The translations under genes were made by a program, and so were the position numbers. From Microbacterium hatanonis (GTDB lineage Bacteria > Actinomycetota > Actinomycetes > Actinomycetales > Microbacteriaceae), in the NCBI RefSeq assembly GCF_008017415.1, contig NZ_VRSV01000002.1:1240001-1304000 (forward strand): DNA of 64,000 nucleotides. Direction: 5' to 3'. The notes below the pieces were generated by a model. The model searched no databases and was not told where the DNA came from. It saw only the letters and a list, made by a program, of their open reading frames with translations. Position 1 is the stretch's first letter, and each line of letters begins with the position of its first letter. Below, piece after piece: positions 42,564 through 50,970 of the stretch.

Positions 42564-42592
42564 CCTGCCATGAGGGGCGGAAGCGGGGCGGG

Positions 42593-43540
42593 TCAGGCGG
42601 CGGGGACGATGGCGTCGCCCGACCACACCAGCGCCTCGCCGTCGGCGAGGGCCAGGGCGAGCGGGGCGGCGGGGTCGACCCCGGCGGCGCAGCCGAGCGG
42701 GGTGGCGGTGGCGAAGCCGTCGCCCGACCAGCGCGTGACGGCCACCCCGGAGCATCCATCGGCGGGGGCGGCCGTGAGAACGGCGCCGTCGGCGATCGCG
42801 ATGGCGACAGCATCCGTCGCTCCGAGGGACTGCCACGTGCGGTCGGCACCGAGCACCGACACGGCGCCGGCGCACTCGACGGCCACCACGTCACCGGCCG
42901 CGCGGAACGAGCGCGGGTCGGCGCACGGGGCGGCGACATCGTCGCCGGGCAGCACGACCATGGCCGGGTCGGCGAAGTCGGGGTAGCGCGATGCGGTGAG
43001 CACCTCGGGGTAGGGCTGCCAGAACTCGCCCTGCGTGAAGGTGCGGAGAGCCTGCACCTCGCACGAGGCGCCCATGGCGGCGACCATCTCGGCCTCCGAA
43101 CCCGCGAACGCGTCGAGCGAGGCGACCTGGCCGATCCCGCGGTAGGCGGGGGTGACGTCCTGCCACGTGCGGCCGCCGTCGGCGGAGTGCTCGACGACCG
43201 GGGCCGTCGTGCCGCAGTCACCCGCGGTGGCGCGCCACCACCCTTCCGAGCCGACGGAGAAGAACCGCGCCTCAGCGGCGGAGTAGGCGGCGCCCGCCGA
43301 GGGTGCAGACGCCGAGGGCGACGACGGCGAGGGCGCAACCGCCGTCGGGCTCGCCGAGGTGGTCGGGTCGACCTCGAAGGAGTACTCCTGATCGGTCGGG
43401 GTCGTGTCGGCGGCCGTGGTGGGCTGCACGCTCTGCAGCGCGAGAACCACGAGCACGATCGTCGCCACGATCAGCAGCGCGACGAGCGCCCCTACGAGCC
43501 ATCGCGCGGGGACGGGATCGAGCCGTCGTCTGCGGGCCAT
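42593..43540 (-). CDS. Membrane-anchored protein with probable beta-propeller domain
   Basis: 315 residues. One N-terminal membrane helix (WLVGALVALLIVATIVLVVL) and a long Ser/Pro/Thr/Ala linker lead to an extracytoplasmic domain with BNR/YCF48-like elements, such as HSADGGRTWQDVTP, and several cysteine pairs. No known catalytic residues are seen. It lies 11 bases after the stop of the Wzz/BY-kinase gene, so the pair is an operon and the protein probably assists polysaccharide export or surface display. Family assignment beyond propeller-like is uncertain. Confidence 0.75.
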   Translation of the reverse strand: MARRRRLDPVPARWLVGALVALLIVATIVLVVLALQSVQPTTAADTTPTDQEYSFEVDPTTSASPTAVAPSPSSPSASAPSAGAAYSAAEARFFSVGSEGWWRATAGDCGTTAPVVEHSADGGRTWQDVTPAYRGIGQVASLDAFAGSEAEMVAAMGASCEVQALRTFTQGEFWQPYPEVLTASRYPDFADPAMVVLPGDDVAAPCADPRSFRAAGDVVAVECAGAVSVLGADRTWQSLGATDAVAIAIADGAVLTAAPADGCSGVAVTRWSGDGFATATPLGCAAGVDPAAPLALALADGEALVWSGDAIVPAA

Positions 43541-43551
43541 CGTGCCCCGCG

Positions 43552-45003
43552 TCAGGGCAGCAGCTGGTCGTCGGAGGGCTCCGCCGCGGCGTTCTTCCGC
43601 CCGCGCCGGGTGGGCTTCTCGGCGGGGGCCCCGTAGGTGCCGTACGAGCCGTAGCCGCCGTATCCGTACCCGTAGCCGTAGCCGTAGGAATCCGGTCCGC
43701 GGGTGGGGAGCATCGTCAGCACGACGCCGCCGACCTTCGATCCGACCGTCTCGAGCGCGTCGAGCGCGCCGCTGAGCTGGTGGGTCGTGGTCTTGCCCGC
43801 CGCGACGATGAGGAGGGCCCCGGCGGTGAACTTCGACAGGACCGCAGCATCCGTCACCGGGAGCAGCGGCGGCGCGTCGCACAGGACCACGTCGAACTCG
43901 TTGCCGAGGGCCTCGAGCAGCTGGCCCATCTGCTTGGAGCCCAGCAGCTCGCTCGGGTTCGGCGGCACCTTGCCGGCCGGCAGCACGTAGAGCGGACGCT
44001 TTCCCCAGGGGAGCATCACGTCGGCGACGCGCGCGCGGCCGATCAGCACGTCGGTGAGGCCCGCGCCGCCTTCGATGTTGAGGTACTCGGCGACCTTCGG
44101 CTTGCGGAGGTCGGTGTCGAGCAGCGCCACGCGCTTGCCGGCGTCGGCGAGGGCGACGGCGAGGTTGATGGTGGTGGTCGACTTGCCCTCGCTGGGGAGG
44201 CTGGAGGTGACGACGAAGATGTTGCCGCCGTCCATCTCGAGGAACTGGAGGTTCGTGCGCAGTGCGCGGAAGGCCTCCGACCGCTGGTTATGAGGGTCGG
44301 CCTCGAGGATGAGGGGCCGTTCCTTCGCCTTCGGATCGAAGGGGATCGCGCCGATGAGCGGTCGATCGGTGAGGTTCTCGATGTCGCGGGGGTTGCGCAC
44401 CTTGTTGTCGAGCACGGCGCGGAGCACGGCGATGCCGACGCCGAGCGCGAGGCCGACGAGCCCGCCGAGCGCGAGGTTCAGCGGCACGTTCGGGCTGACC
44501 GGGGTGCGCGGGGCCTGCGCGTCGCGCACGCGGGTGAGCTTGACCGGACTGACCTCCTGGCCGTCGCGGGTCTCGAGCGTCTCGACGGCGTTCGCGAGGC
44601 TCGCCCCGAGGGCGTTCGCGATGAGCGCGGCCCTGGCCGGGTCGGCGTCGGTCACCGTGATCTGCACGATCGTCGAGTCGAGCTGAGCGGATGCGGTGAC
44701 GCGGCCCGCGAGAGAGTCCGCGTTCATGTTGAGGCCGAGGTCGGTGATGACGGGGTTGAGCACGAACGGCTCTTCCACCAGCTCGACGTAGGTCGCGATG
44801 CGCGCCTGGGTGAAGTTGGAGCCCTGCTGCAGCTCGGTGATCGTCGATCCGCCCTCGGTGGAGACGAAGACACCGCTCGTCGCCTCGAACTGGGGCGTCC
44901 GCGTAAGAGAGAATCCGGCAGCAACCGCGACGCCCACCAGGGTGGTGACCACGATCACGAGCCAGTTCTTACGCAGGATGCGAATGTAGTCGCTGAGCTC
45001 CAT
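43552..45003 (-). CDS. Polysaccharide co-polymerase with BY-kinase domain (Wzz/CpsD fusion)
   Basis: 483 residues. Residues 1-200 are a Wzz chain-length domain with membrane helices at about 14-32 and 180-200. The rest is a bacterial tyrosine kinase: Walker A SSLPSEGKSTT, Walker A' VALLDTDLRKP and Walker B VVLCDAPP. The C-terminal tail is a tyrosine cluster (DSYGYGYGYGYGGYGSYGTY) for autophosphorylation. It regulates export and length of capsule or exopolysaccharide; no glycosyltransferases are in this window. The LMW tyrosine phosphatase at 53150 is a plausible antagonist, though 8 kb away. Confidence 0.93.
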   Translation of the reverse strand: MELSDYIRILRKNWLVIVVTTLVGVAVAAGFSLTRTPQFEATSGVFVSTEGGSTITELQQGSNFTQARIATYVELVEEPFVLNPVITDLGLNMNADSLAGRVTASAQLDSTIVQITVTDADPARAALIANALGASLANAVETLETRDGQEVSPVKLTRVRDAQAPRTPVSPNVPLNLALGGLVGLALGVGIAVLRAVLDNKVRNPRDIENLTDRPLIGAIPFDPKAKERPLILEADPHNQRSEAFRALRTNLQFLEMDGGNIFVVTSSLPSEGKSTTTINLAVALADAGKRVALLDTDLRKPKVAEYLNIEGGAGLTDVLIGRARVADVMLPWGKRPLYVLPAGKVPPNPSELLGSKQMGQLLEALGNEFDVVLCDAPPLLPVTDAAVLSKFTAGALLIVAAGKTTTHQLSGALDALETVGSKVGGVVLTMLPTRGPDSYGYGYGYGYGGYGSYGTYGAPAEKPTRRGRKNAAAEPSDDQLLP

Positions 45004-45095
45004 GGCACCTTTCCGGGGTTCAGTACGGGATCATCCTGCCACACCGGGTGTTTCCATTCCGTGACGGGGAGCTTTGTCCGTCACGGACCGAGGCC

Positions 45096-45380
45096 TCAGT
45101 GGATGCGTGCGATCTGGATGCGGATCTCCACATCGGGCGCGGGGTGCTCGGCGAGGAGCGCGTCGGCCACCGCGCGGGCGCTGTCGGCGCTGCGGCCGTC
45201 GATCTTCGTCGCGATGCGGGCGTCGATGCGCAGGCCGTCGTTCGTGGGAACGATCGCCTTCTCCACGTCGCCCGTCGCCGCGGCGATCAGCCGGGGGATC
45301 GAGGGCGGCGGGAACGTGTCGACCACCCCGTCGACGCCGAGGATGACCTCCGTGAACCGGCCGCTCTCGAGCGCGCTCAT
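45096..45380 (-). CDS. Small Asp23/Gls24-associated protein
   Basis: 94 residues, no signal or membrane segment. The sequence (GRFTEVILGVDGVVDTFPP, IPRLIAAATGDVEKAIVP, VVDALLAEHPAPDVEIRIQIARIH) has the alternating strand/helix pattern of truncated Asp23-like proteins found in actinobacterial Asp23 clusters. The ATG overlaps the stop of the upstream Asp23/zinc protein gene (ATGA), so it is the third gene of a sigma-Asp23 unit. Specific function unknown. Confidence 0.75.
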   Translation of the reverse strand: MSALESGRFTEVILGVDGVVDTFPPPSIPRLIAAATGDVEKAIVPTNDGLRIDARIATKIDGRSADSARAVADALLAEHPAPDVEIRIQIARIH

Positions 45381-45967
45381 GACTCGTCCTCCCCGTTCGC
45401 GAAGTCGTGCACGTCTTCGATCGTCACGTTCACCGCGACGACGTTGAGGTCGGTGTGCTGCGCGAGCGCGTCGTAGACCGCGGTGCGCAGCAGCGCGGTC
45501 GCGTCGAGCACCGACTGATCCCATCCGATCGTTCCCGTGATGTTCACCTCGACGGGGGCGCCGGGCACTTCGGCGTCGCCGTCGATGTCGACGCGCCCGA
45601 TGTACAGACCGTCGATCTCGTCACCGACCGATCGCACCAGTGCGCGCACCGCGCCCTCGGTGATCGTGATCTGCACCCGGGGGTCAGGATGCTGCACGGG
45701 GAGGCTCCGGCCGACGCGCATCTCCGATCGGACGACGTCCATGATCCGGTCGAACCAGTTCGCCGGGGGAGGGGGGAGCTCACGCGCCTCCCGCTCGAGC
45801 AGGCTGCGCGAGAGCATGCCGACCCGCTCCAGCGCATCGAGCGCGTTCAAGCACTCCGGGCAGGTCTCGATGTCGGGGTCGTAGGGCAGTCGGCCGGCGG
45901 CGAGGTAGTCGCTCAGCTCGTCGACGGTCTTGCCGCATTCCAACGCGACGGAGTGGCCTTCGTTCAT
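45377..45967 (-). CDS. Asp23/Gls24 protein with anti-sigma-like cysteine head
   Basis: 196 residues. The N-terminus (ECGKTVDELSDYLAAGRLPY ... IETCPECLNALDAL) resembles a zinc anti-sigma domain with C-x2-C, but Asp stands where the usual His of H-x3-C-x2-C would be; Cys at residue 11 might compensate. Residues 90-190 are an Asp23 envelope-stress domain (ITITEGAVRALVRSVGDEIDG, GAPVEVNITGTIGWD, DLNVVAVNVTIEDV). ATG 45967 is preferred: it overlaps the sigma stop (ATGA) and has GGAGGG six bases upstream. Placement after an ECF sigma gene suggests it binds and restrains that factor; inferred. Confidence 0.82.
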   Translation of the reverse strand: MNEGHSVALECGKTVDELSDYLAAGRLPYDPDIETCPECLNALDALERVGMLSRSLLEREARELPPPPANWFDRIMDVVRSEMRVGRSLPVQHPDPRVQITITEGAVRALVRSVGDEIDGLYIGRVDIDGDAEVPGAPVEVNITGTIGWDQSVLDATALLRTAVYDALAQHTDLNVVAVNVTIEDVHDFANGEDES

Positions 45968-46539
45968 CGCCATCCCTCCATCTGGATCATGATGCTCGCC
46001 CGCGCACGGGACAGGTTTCCTCGAACGGTGCTGACGGGCAGAGACGTCTGCTCGGCGATCTCGTCGTAGCTGAAGCCCCCGATCTCCCGGAGCAGCCAGG
46101 AGGTGCGCTGAGCCTCCGGAAGTGTGGCGAGCGCTTTCGAGAGTGCCGCGAGTCTAGCGTTGTGCACCGCGATCGCCTCGGGGTTCGTCGAGTCGCGGGC
46201 GGGGACGTCGATCCCGTCGTCGAGCGCAGCATCCGTCCCCCTCCGGCGGATCAACGCGAACGCCTCGCGACTCGCGATCTTCATCAGCCACGCCTTCACG
46301 ACGGAGCCGTCTCGGAGTGTGGGCAGCTGCTTCCAGGCGGTGGAGAACGCCTCCTGCACGACATCGTCGGCCTCCGACAGCGAGCCCACGATGCGTGAGG
46401 TGTAGGCGCGCATGATCCCGCTGTGCCGCCGCACGATCTCACCGAACGCCAGCTCGTCTCCGTCGCTCGCGCGCTCGACCAGAATGCGGTCGGACAACCC
46501 GCTCAGAGGAGAGGCGGCGCCGCCCGAACGTCCTGTCAT
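45964..46539 (-). CDS. ECF RNA polymerase sigma factor
   Basis: 191 residues. Region 2 (ELAFGEIVRRHSGIMRAYTS ... EADDVVQEAFSTAWKQLP) and region 4 (LPEAQRTSWLLREIGGFSYD ... TSLPVSTVRGNLSRARASI) are both complete. The first gene of a minus-strand unit whose second product looks like its anti-sigma partner. The divergent Asp23 operon starting at 46671 is the obvious candidate target. The 131-bp intergenic region must hold both promoters, but I could not define an ECF consensus. Confidence 0.92.
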   Translation of the reverse strand: MTGRSGGAASPLSGLSDRILVERASDGDELAFGEIVRRHSGIMRAYTSRIVGSLSEADDVVQEAFSTAWKQLPTLRDGSVVKAWLMKIASREAFALIRRRGTDAALDDGIDVPARDSTNPEAIAVHNARLAALSKALATLPEAQRTSWLLREIGGFSYDEIAEQTSLPVSTVRGNLSRARASIMIQMEGWR

Positions 46540-46670
46540 GAAAAATCCGCCGAACTTTTTTGTGACGAATGAGGCCCGCCCTGCCTCCTATTCATGAGCG
46601 ACGCTAACGCGCAGCGAAGTCAGCTGGCAGTGGTTGCGTCCATACCTCGAAACAGCTAGGAGAAAATCGC

Positions 46671-47150
46671 ATGGCTACTGAAGAGAAGAACACCCCCGCC
46701 GTCACCCCCGCCACGGTGAGCCGTGTCGACCGCGTCGGCACCACCCCGGGTGAGGCGTCGACCGAGTCGGGCGGCACCACCCACATCGCGGAGAGCGTCG
46801 TCGCCAAGATCGCAGGCATCGCCGCGCGCGAGGTCCCCGGTGTGTTCGCCCTCGGTGGCGGCGGAGCCCGCGCCTTCGGCGCGATCCGCGACGCCATCAA
46901 CCAGACCGACCTCACGCAGGGCGTCAAGGTCGAGGTCGGCGAGACCCAGGCCGCCGCAGACCTCACCATCGTGGTGGAGTACCCGCAGCCGATCCACCAG
47001 GTCGCCGCGAACGTCCGCACCGCCGTCGCATCCGCTATCACCCGCCTCGCCGGTCTCGAGGTCGTCGAAGTGAACGTCGACGTCAACGACGTGCACCTCC
47101 CCGGTGACGACAACAACGACGACGACCAGAACGAGTCGCGCGTCGCATGA
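46671..47150 (+). CDS. Asp23/Gls24 family envelope stress protein
   Basis: 159 residues. Core Asp23 domain: HIAESVVAKIAGIAAREVPGVF, VKVEVGETQAAADLTIVVEY and LEVVEVNVDVNDVHL, with a disordered acidic tail. TAGGAGAAAA precedes the ATG. In Gram-positives these abundant proteins coat the inner face of the membrane through the anchor AmaP and respond to alkaline or cell-wall stress. First gene of a five-gene run, overlapping the next by four bases. Confidence 0.9.
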   Translation: MATEEKNTPAVTPATVSRVDRVGTTPGEASTESGGTTHIAESVVAKIAGIAAREVPGVFALGGGGARAFGAIRDAINQTDLTQGVKVEVGETQAAADLTIVVEYPQPIHQVAANVRTAVASAITRLAGLEVVEVNVDVNDVHLPGDDNNDDDQNESRVA

Positions 47151-47335
47151 GTGCCACGATCTCCGGCGCCCTGATCGGCGCCGTGCTCGCCTTCGCCGCC
47201 CTCGTGTTCGGGTTCTGGGGATTCCTGCTCGTCGCCCTGTTCATGGGCATCGGCGCACTCCTCGGACGCGTCGCCTCGGGCAAGCTCGACGTACGCGGGT
47301 TGGCCAACGCCTTCTCCGGACGACGGACGTCATGA
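47147..47335 (+). CDS. DUF2273-type small membrane protein
   Basis: 62 residues, mostly two hydrophobic helices (ISGALIGAVLAFAALVFGFW and LLVALFMGIGALLGRV) and a short basic tail with SGKLDVRGL, as in DUF2273 proteins that accompany Asp23 and AmaP genes. ATG overlaps the Asp23 stop; its own stop overlaps the next ATG. It probably takes part in anchoring Asp23 at the membrane. Confidence 0.82.
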   Translation: MSATISGALIGAVLAFAALVFGFWGFLLVALFMGIGALLGRVASGKLDVRGLANAFSGRRTS

Positions 47336-47751
47336 GCACCGCAACGGTGTCCCGCGGCGGCAGCGGATTCGCCGCCGCGGGACAGAGCGAGGCGGATGCT
47401 TCGGCCACCGCCTCGACGGCGCTGCCCGGCCGCATCACCGTTGCCGACCGGGCGCTGCGCGCCGTCACCGAGCAGGCCAGTGCGCTGGCGTTCGGGGTCG
47501 GCCGCGACCAGGTGTCGGTCGAGATCGGTTCGGCGGCCGGCGGCCTCGCCCTGCGCGTGTCCGCCCCGCTTCCGATTCCCGACCTCGACGACACCGAATC
47601 CGTGCACGCGGGTGCGACCGTGATCGAGCGCATCCGCAGCATCCAGCAGAACCTCCGCCGCAACGTCGCCGACCTCACCGGTCGCGCCGTCACCCGCGTC
47701 GACGTCACCGTCACCGGGGCGGTCGTCCCCACCAGAAGGAGAGTCCGATGA
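47332..47751 (+). CDS. Asp23-like small protein
   Basis: 139 residues. After a Ser/Ala-rich N-terminus comes a core (GRITVADRALRAVTEQASALA, VSVEIGSAAGGLALRVSAPLP, NVADLTGRAVTRVDVTVTGAV) with the strand-helix order of Asp23-type domains. The start ATG overlaps the DUF2273 stop by four bases. No membrane segment. Probably another subunit of the membrane-associated Asp23 layer. Confidence 0.8.
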   Translation: MSTATVSRGGSGFAAAGQSEADASATASTALPGRITVADRALRAVTEQASALAFGVGRDQVSVEIGSAAGGLALRVSAPLPIPDLDDTESVHAGATVIERIRSIQQNLRRNVADLTGRAVTRVDVTVTGAVVPTRRRVR

Positions 47752-48332
47752 GCGATCGCGTTCTCTCTCGCGTCATCCGGCGCGAGACGCACTCGCCGCG
47801 CACGGTCGCCATGGCCGTCGCCGTGGTGCTCGTGATCCTCGCGCTGATCTACGTCGGCCTCGAGATCGTGCTCGATCTGCTCTCGCAGCCCGCGCTGCTG
47901 ATCGCCCCGGCCGACGCGCTCGCGCAGCTCGCCGACGTGCCCGGGCTCCAGCCGTCCGGAACCGTCATCGGCATCGGCGTTCTCGTCGCCGTCGTCGGAC
48001 TGGTGTTCCTCGTGCTCTCCCTCACTCCGGGGCGTCTCTCGAAGCACCGGATGGACATCGGGGACCGCGCCATCATCGTCGACAACGGCGTACTCGCGGC
48101 CTCCCTCGCCCAGCGCATCAGCGATGAGGCCGGGATTCCGCGCGACCACATCACGGTGGGTGTCGCCCACCGCGTCGTCGACGTCGTCATCACCCCCGAC
48201 GCCGGCCTGCCGATCGACGCCTCCCGCGTGCGGCTCATCGCCGACGAGGAGATGGCCGGGTACCGCCTGACGCCCCCGGTGAAGACCGTCGTGAAGATCG
48301 CCGCACCCAAGGAGCAGGAGTTCAGCCGATGA
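47748..48332 (+). CDS. Membrane protein of the Asp23 cluster (DUF6286-like)
   Basis: 194 residues with two membrane helices (about 20-42 and 72-98) and a cytoplasmic C-terminal domain of about 95 residues (MDIGDRAIIVDNGVLAASLA ... VDVVITPDAGLPID) that resembles the partner domain of AmaP-type anchors. ATG overlaps the previous stop. Its location indicates a scaffold for Asp23 proteins; I name the family with limited certainty. Confidence 0.78.
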   Translation: MSDRVLSRVIRRETHSPRTVAMAVAVVLVILALIYVGLEIVLDLLSQPALLIAPADALAQLADVPGLQPSGTVIGIGVLVAVVGLVFLVLSLTPGRLSKHRMDIGDRAIIVDNGVLAASLAQRISDEAGIPRDHITVGVAHRVVDVVITPDAGLPIDASRVRLIADEEMAGYRLTPPVKTVVKIAAPKEQEFSR

Positions 48333-48943
48333 ACCAGACGAATCGTGCGCTCAACCGCATCCTGCTGTTCCTGATCGGGCTCGTCCTCCTCGCCGTCGGT
48401 GCGGCGATGGTCGCCGCCGCCGCGTCTCCCGTGGTGGGCGACGTGTGGCGGAGCACCGCGGAGCAGCTCGAAGCCGGACTCCTCGGCGCGGCGCAGGCGA
48501 GCCCCATCGGCACCAGCGGTGTCTCGTGGGTCATCGTCGGTGCCCTCGCCGCCATCGTGATCGTCATCGTGCTGCTGATCGTGGTGCTCTCCCGCCTCGG
48601 CGGCGGACGCAGCCGGTCGGTGCTGCAGTCGTCGATGGACGAGAACACGCTCGGCCGCGTCGTGGTGAAGGACTCCTTCGCCTCCGATGCGTTGACGCAC
48701 TCGCTCGCCTCGCGCGGAGACGTCGTCAGCGCGAAGGTCACCGCCGCCGAGGTGCAGAAGGAGACGGTGCTGCACATCTCGGTCACCCCGCAGCGCAACA
48801 CGTCGCCGCGGGCGATCGCCCTGGAGGTCGACCGACTCGCCTCCAACCTCGCCGTACTGACCGGCCAGGACATACCCACTTATGTGTCGATTCGAACGGG
48901 ACTCCGAGCGCGCCTCGCGACGGAGCACCGAGAATTGGCCTGA
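48329..48943 (+). CDS. AmaP-like alkaline-shock membrane anchor
   Basis: 204 residues. Two membrane helices (ILLFLIGLVLLAVGAAMVAA and SWVIVGALAAIVIVIVLLIV) with a cytoplasmic domain (VVKDSFASDALTHSLASRGD, TVLHISVTPQRNTSPRAIAL). Topology and position match AmaP anchors. The ATG overlaps the preceding stop, the fourth such overlap in a row. The 87 bases after its stop are built from short CCGGGA/ACCACC repeats before the CsbD gene. Confidence 0.8.
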   Translation: MNQTNRALNRILLFLIGLVLLAVGAAMVAAAASPVVGDVWRSTAEQLEAGLLGAAQASPIGTSGVSWVIVGALAAIVIVIVLLIVVLSRLGGGRSRSVLQSSMDENTLGRVVVKDSFASDALTHSLASRGDVVSAKVTAAEVQKETVLHISVTPQRNTSPRAIALEVDRLASNLAVLTGQDIPTYVSIRTGLRARLATEHRELA

Positions 48944-49030
48944 CTCACCACCCGGGACCACCGGGACCACCACCCGGGGGAACCGGGCTACAACCGGGAA
49001 ACCGGGATCACCAGAAGAGAGGAGCCCGAC

Positions 49031-49201
49031 ATGGGACTCGACGACAAGATCAAGAACGCCGCGGAAGACATCGCCGGTAAGGCGAAGGAGACCATCGGCA
49101 AGGTGACCAACAACGAGCGCCTCGAGGCCGAAGGCAAGGCCGACCAGGTCAAGGCCGACGCGAAGAAGGCCGGCGAGGACGTCAAGGACACGTTCAAGTA
49201 A
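49031..49201 (+). CDS. CsbD family stress protein (first copy)
   Basis: 56 residues: MGLDDKIKNAAEDIAGKAKE followed by a second amphipathic helix (NNERLEAEGKADQVKADAKK), the CsbD pattern, highly charged and without cysteine or tryptophan. GAGGAG lies seven bases before the ATG. CsbD proteins accumulate under general stress but have no known activity. A near-identical paralogue lies at 51134. Ends at a perfect 14-bp terminator hairpin. Confidence 0.9.
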   Translation: MGLDDKIKNAAEDIAGKAKETIGKVTNNERLEAEGKADQVKADAKKAGEDVKDTFK

Positions 49202-49214
49202 GCCAGCGTCCCCC

Positions 49215-49246
49215 CGAATGCCCCGACCTCACGGTCGGGGCATTCG
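49215..49246 (+). terminator. Terminator after the first CsbD gene
   Basis: Perfect 14-bp arms CGAATGCCCCGACC/GGTCGGGGCATTCG with a TCAC loop. The rest of the 293-bp gap to the asparaginase gene contains a smaller GC hairpin near 49280 and no gene. Confidence 0.85.
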
Positions 49247-49494
49247 TGCGTGTGCGGTGGAACGCGGGCTTCCGCGCGCGGGCCGAGGGCCCGCGTCTCG
49301 AGGGAGGGGCAGATGCTGTCTCACCACGGTTTACATAGCCGACACACAGACGGAGAGCGGCGGAAACGGGTCACCGCCACGATGACAGGACACCGGGCAG
49401 AAGACCCGGCTCGCCCGGTCCCCGCCCGGGCGCTCCTCGCTCCACACCCGTGACGGGCGCGCATTCGGCGTGCCCGCTCCCCGAGAGGAAACCC

Positions 49495-50964
49495 GTGGCA
49501 ACCGTTCATCGAACCTCCGCAGCATCCCGTCTCTCCCGACGACTCGTCGCCGGGCTCATCGCCACCGCCCTCGTCGGCGCGGGCACGGTCGCGACCGCGC
49601 CCGTCGCGGTCGCTGCGGCGGCCGAACCCGCCGACAAGCCCAAGATCGTGGTGGTCGCCACCGGCGGCACCCTCGCGGGCAAGGCCGCGGGGCGCGACAC
49701 CTACACGAACTACCGCGCCGGGACCTACCCGATGAGCGACATGGTCGCGGTGCTGCAGCCCGAGGTCTCGGCCTTCGCCGACGTCGAGGTCGTGCAGTTC
49801 GGCAACTCCGGCTCGGGCGGCTACACCTTCCCGCAGTACCACGACCTCACGATCGCGGTCGAGGATGCGCTCAAGGACGCCGACGGCGTGGTCGTGACCA
49901 CCGGTACCGACACGATGGAGGAGTTCGCCTACTGGCTCGACCTCACCGTGCAGAGCAAGAAGCCCGTCGTGATCACCGGCGCCATGCGCCCGTGGGCCGC
50001 CGGCGACACGGCGTCCGACTCGATGGTGCTCGGCACCGACGGCCCCGCCAACCTGCTGCAGTCGATCCGGCTCGCAGCCAGCCAGGAGACGTTCTGCTTC
50101 GGCACCGTGCTGTCGCTCAACGACGAGGTGCACGCCGCCCGCGACGTGACGAAGACGAACTCGACCCGCAACGACACCTTCGCCACCCGCCTGTCGGGCA
50201 TGCTCGGCTGGATCGACGGTTCCGACGTCATCATCAACCGCGCACCCGCGCGCGTGCTCGACTGCGAGACGAACGACTGGTTCACCCCGTTCGACCTGCG
50301 CGCCGTTTCGCGCGACGCCTACTCACGCGTGGAGATCTTCTACAACGCGCAGGCGGCCGGTGGCGAGTCGATCTCGGCTTGGGCGGCTGCGGGAGTGCAG
50401 GGCGTCGTGACCGCAGGAACGGGTGCCGGCGGAATCTCCAGCGCCGCGGGCCAGGCCCGCACGGCGGCCGCGCGCGACCAGGGCGTCTGGTTCGTCAGCA
50501 CCACCCGCACCGGCAGCGGTTCGGTCAGCGGCGGCTCGGGGAACATCATCCCCGGCGGCGACCTGCTGCCGCAGAAGGCCCGCATCCTGCTCATCCTCAG
50601 CCGGGCGTTCACCGGCGACGTCGAGCAGGCCCGCACGTGGTTCGCGACGCTCGGCTCGCCGACGTTCGACTCGTCGGCGCTCGCCGACGTGGTGAGCCCG
50701 ACCCCGGTGGCCGAGCCCGAGCCCACGCCCGAGCCCACCCCCTCGGAGTCGGCCGGCACCGGTGGGGGCGATCCCGCAGCATCCGCGTCGCCGACCCCGT
50801 CGGCGAGCGAGACGCCTGCAGCCGTCATCGGAGCCCTGCCCTTCACCGGGGGCGGCGCACCGGGACTGGCCGCCCTCGTCGCCGGCCTCGCGCTGGCGCT
50901 CGGCGTGGTGCTGTACTGGCAGCACCAGCGGCGTCTCTCCGCGCAGCGCGGTCTGATCCACTGA
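49495..50964 (+). CDS. Type II L-asparaginase with LPFTG cell-wall anchor
   Basis: 489 residues, GTG start with AGAGGAA upstream. A Sec signal (about residues 1-43) is followed by the asparaginase fold: TGGTLAG (Thr59 as nucleophile candidate) and VVVTTGTDTMEE carry the two active-site threonines; NSTRNDTF and AGTGAGGIS fit the rest of the type II enzyme. After the catalytic domain comes a Pro/Glu/Ser linker and a sortase signal LPFTG (residues 448-452), hydrophobic helix and QHQRR tail. It would convert asparagine to aspartate and ammonia on the outside of the cell wall. Wall anchoring is unusual for this enzyme. Confidence 0.92.
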   Translation: MATVHRTSAASRLSRRLVAGLIATALVGAGTVATAPVAVAAAAEPADKPKIVVVATGGTLAGKAAGRDTYTNYRAGTYPMSDMVAVLQPEVSAFADVEVVQFGNSGSGGYTFPQYHDLTIAVEDALKDADGVVVTTGTDTMEEFAYWLDLTVQSKKPVVITGAMRPWAAGDTASDSMVLGTDGPANLLQSIRLAASQETFCFGTVLSLNDEVHAARDVTKTNSTRNDTFATRLSGMLGWIDGSDVIINRAPARVLDCETNDWFTPFDLRAVSRDAYSRVEIFYNAQAAGGESISAWAAAGVQGVVTAGTGAGGISSAAGQARTAAARDQGVWFVSTTRTGSGSVSGGSGNIIPGGDLLPQKARILLILSRAFTGDVEQARTWFATLGSPTFDSSALADVVSPTPVAEPEPTPEPTPSESAGTGGGDPAASASPTPSASETPAAVIGALPFTGGGAPGLAALVAGLALALGVVLYWQHQRRLSAQRGLIH

Positions 50965-50970
50965 GCCGAA

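Larger units (their letters stand above)
41938..42592. repeat. 655-bp gene-free repeat island
   Basis: Between the MprF-like gene start and the 3' end of the 42593 gene nothing looks coding on either strand. The left half (42010-42220) is G-rich on the plus strand with an internally repeated GGGGGCCGCGGGTGCA block; the right half carries two 63-bp direct repeats (see below). Any MprF promoter would lie at its left end. Confidence 0.7.

Noticed and set aside
42010..42590. Several plus and minus ORFs of 100-200 codons in the repeat island
   Set aside because: Repetitive Gly/Ala/Arg composition, no SD, and mutually overlapping in all frames.
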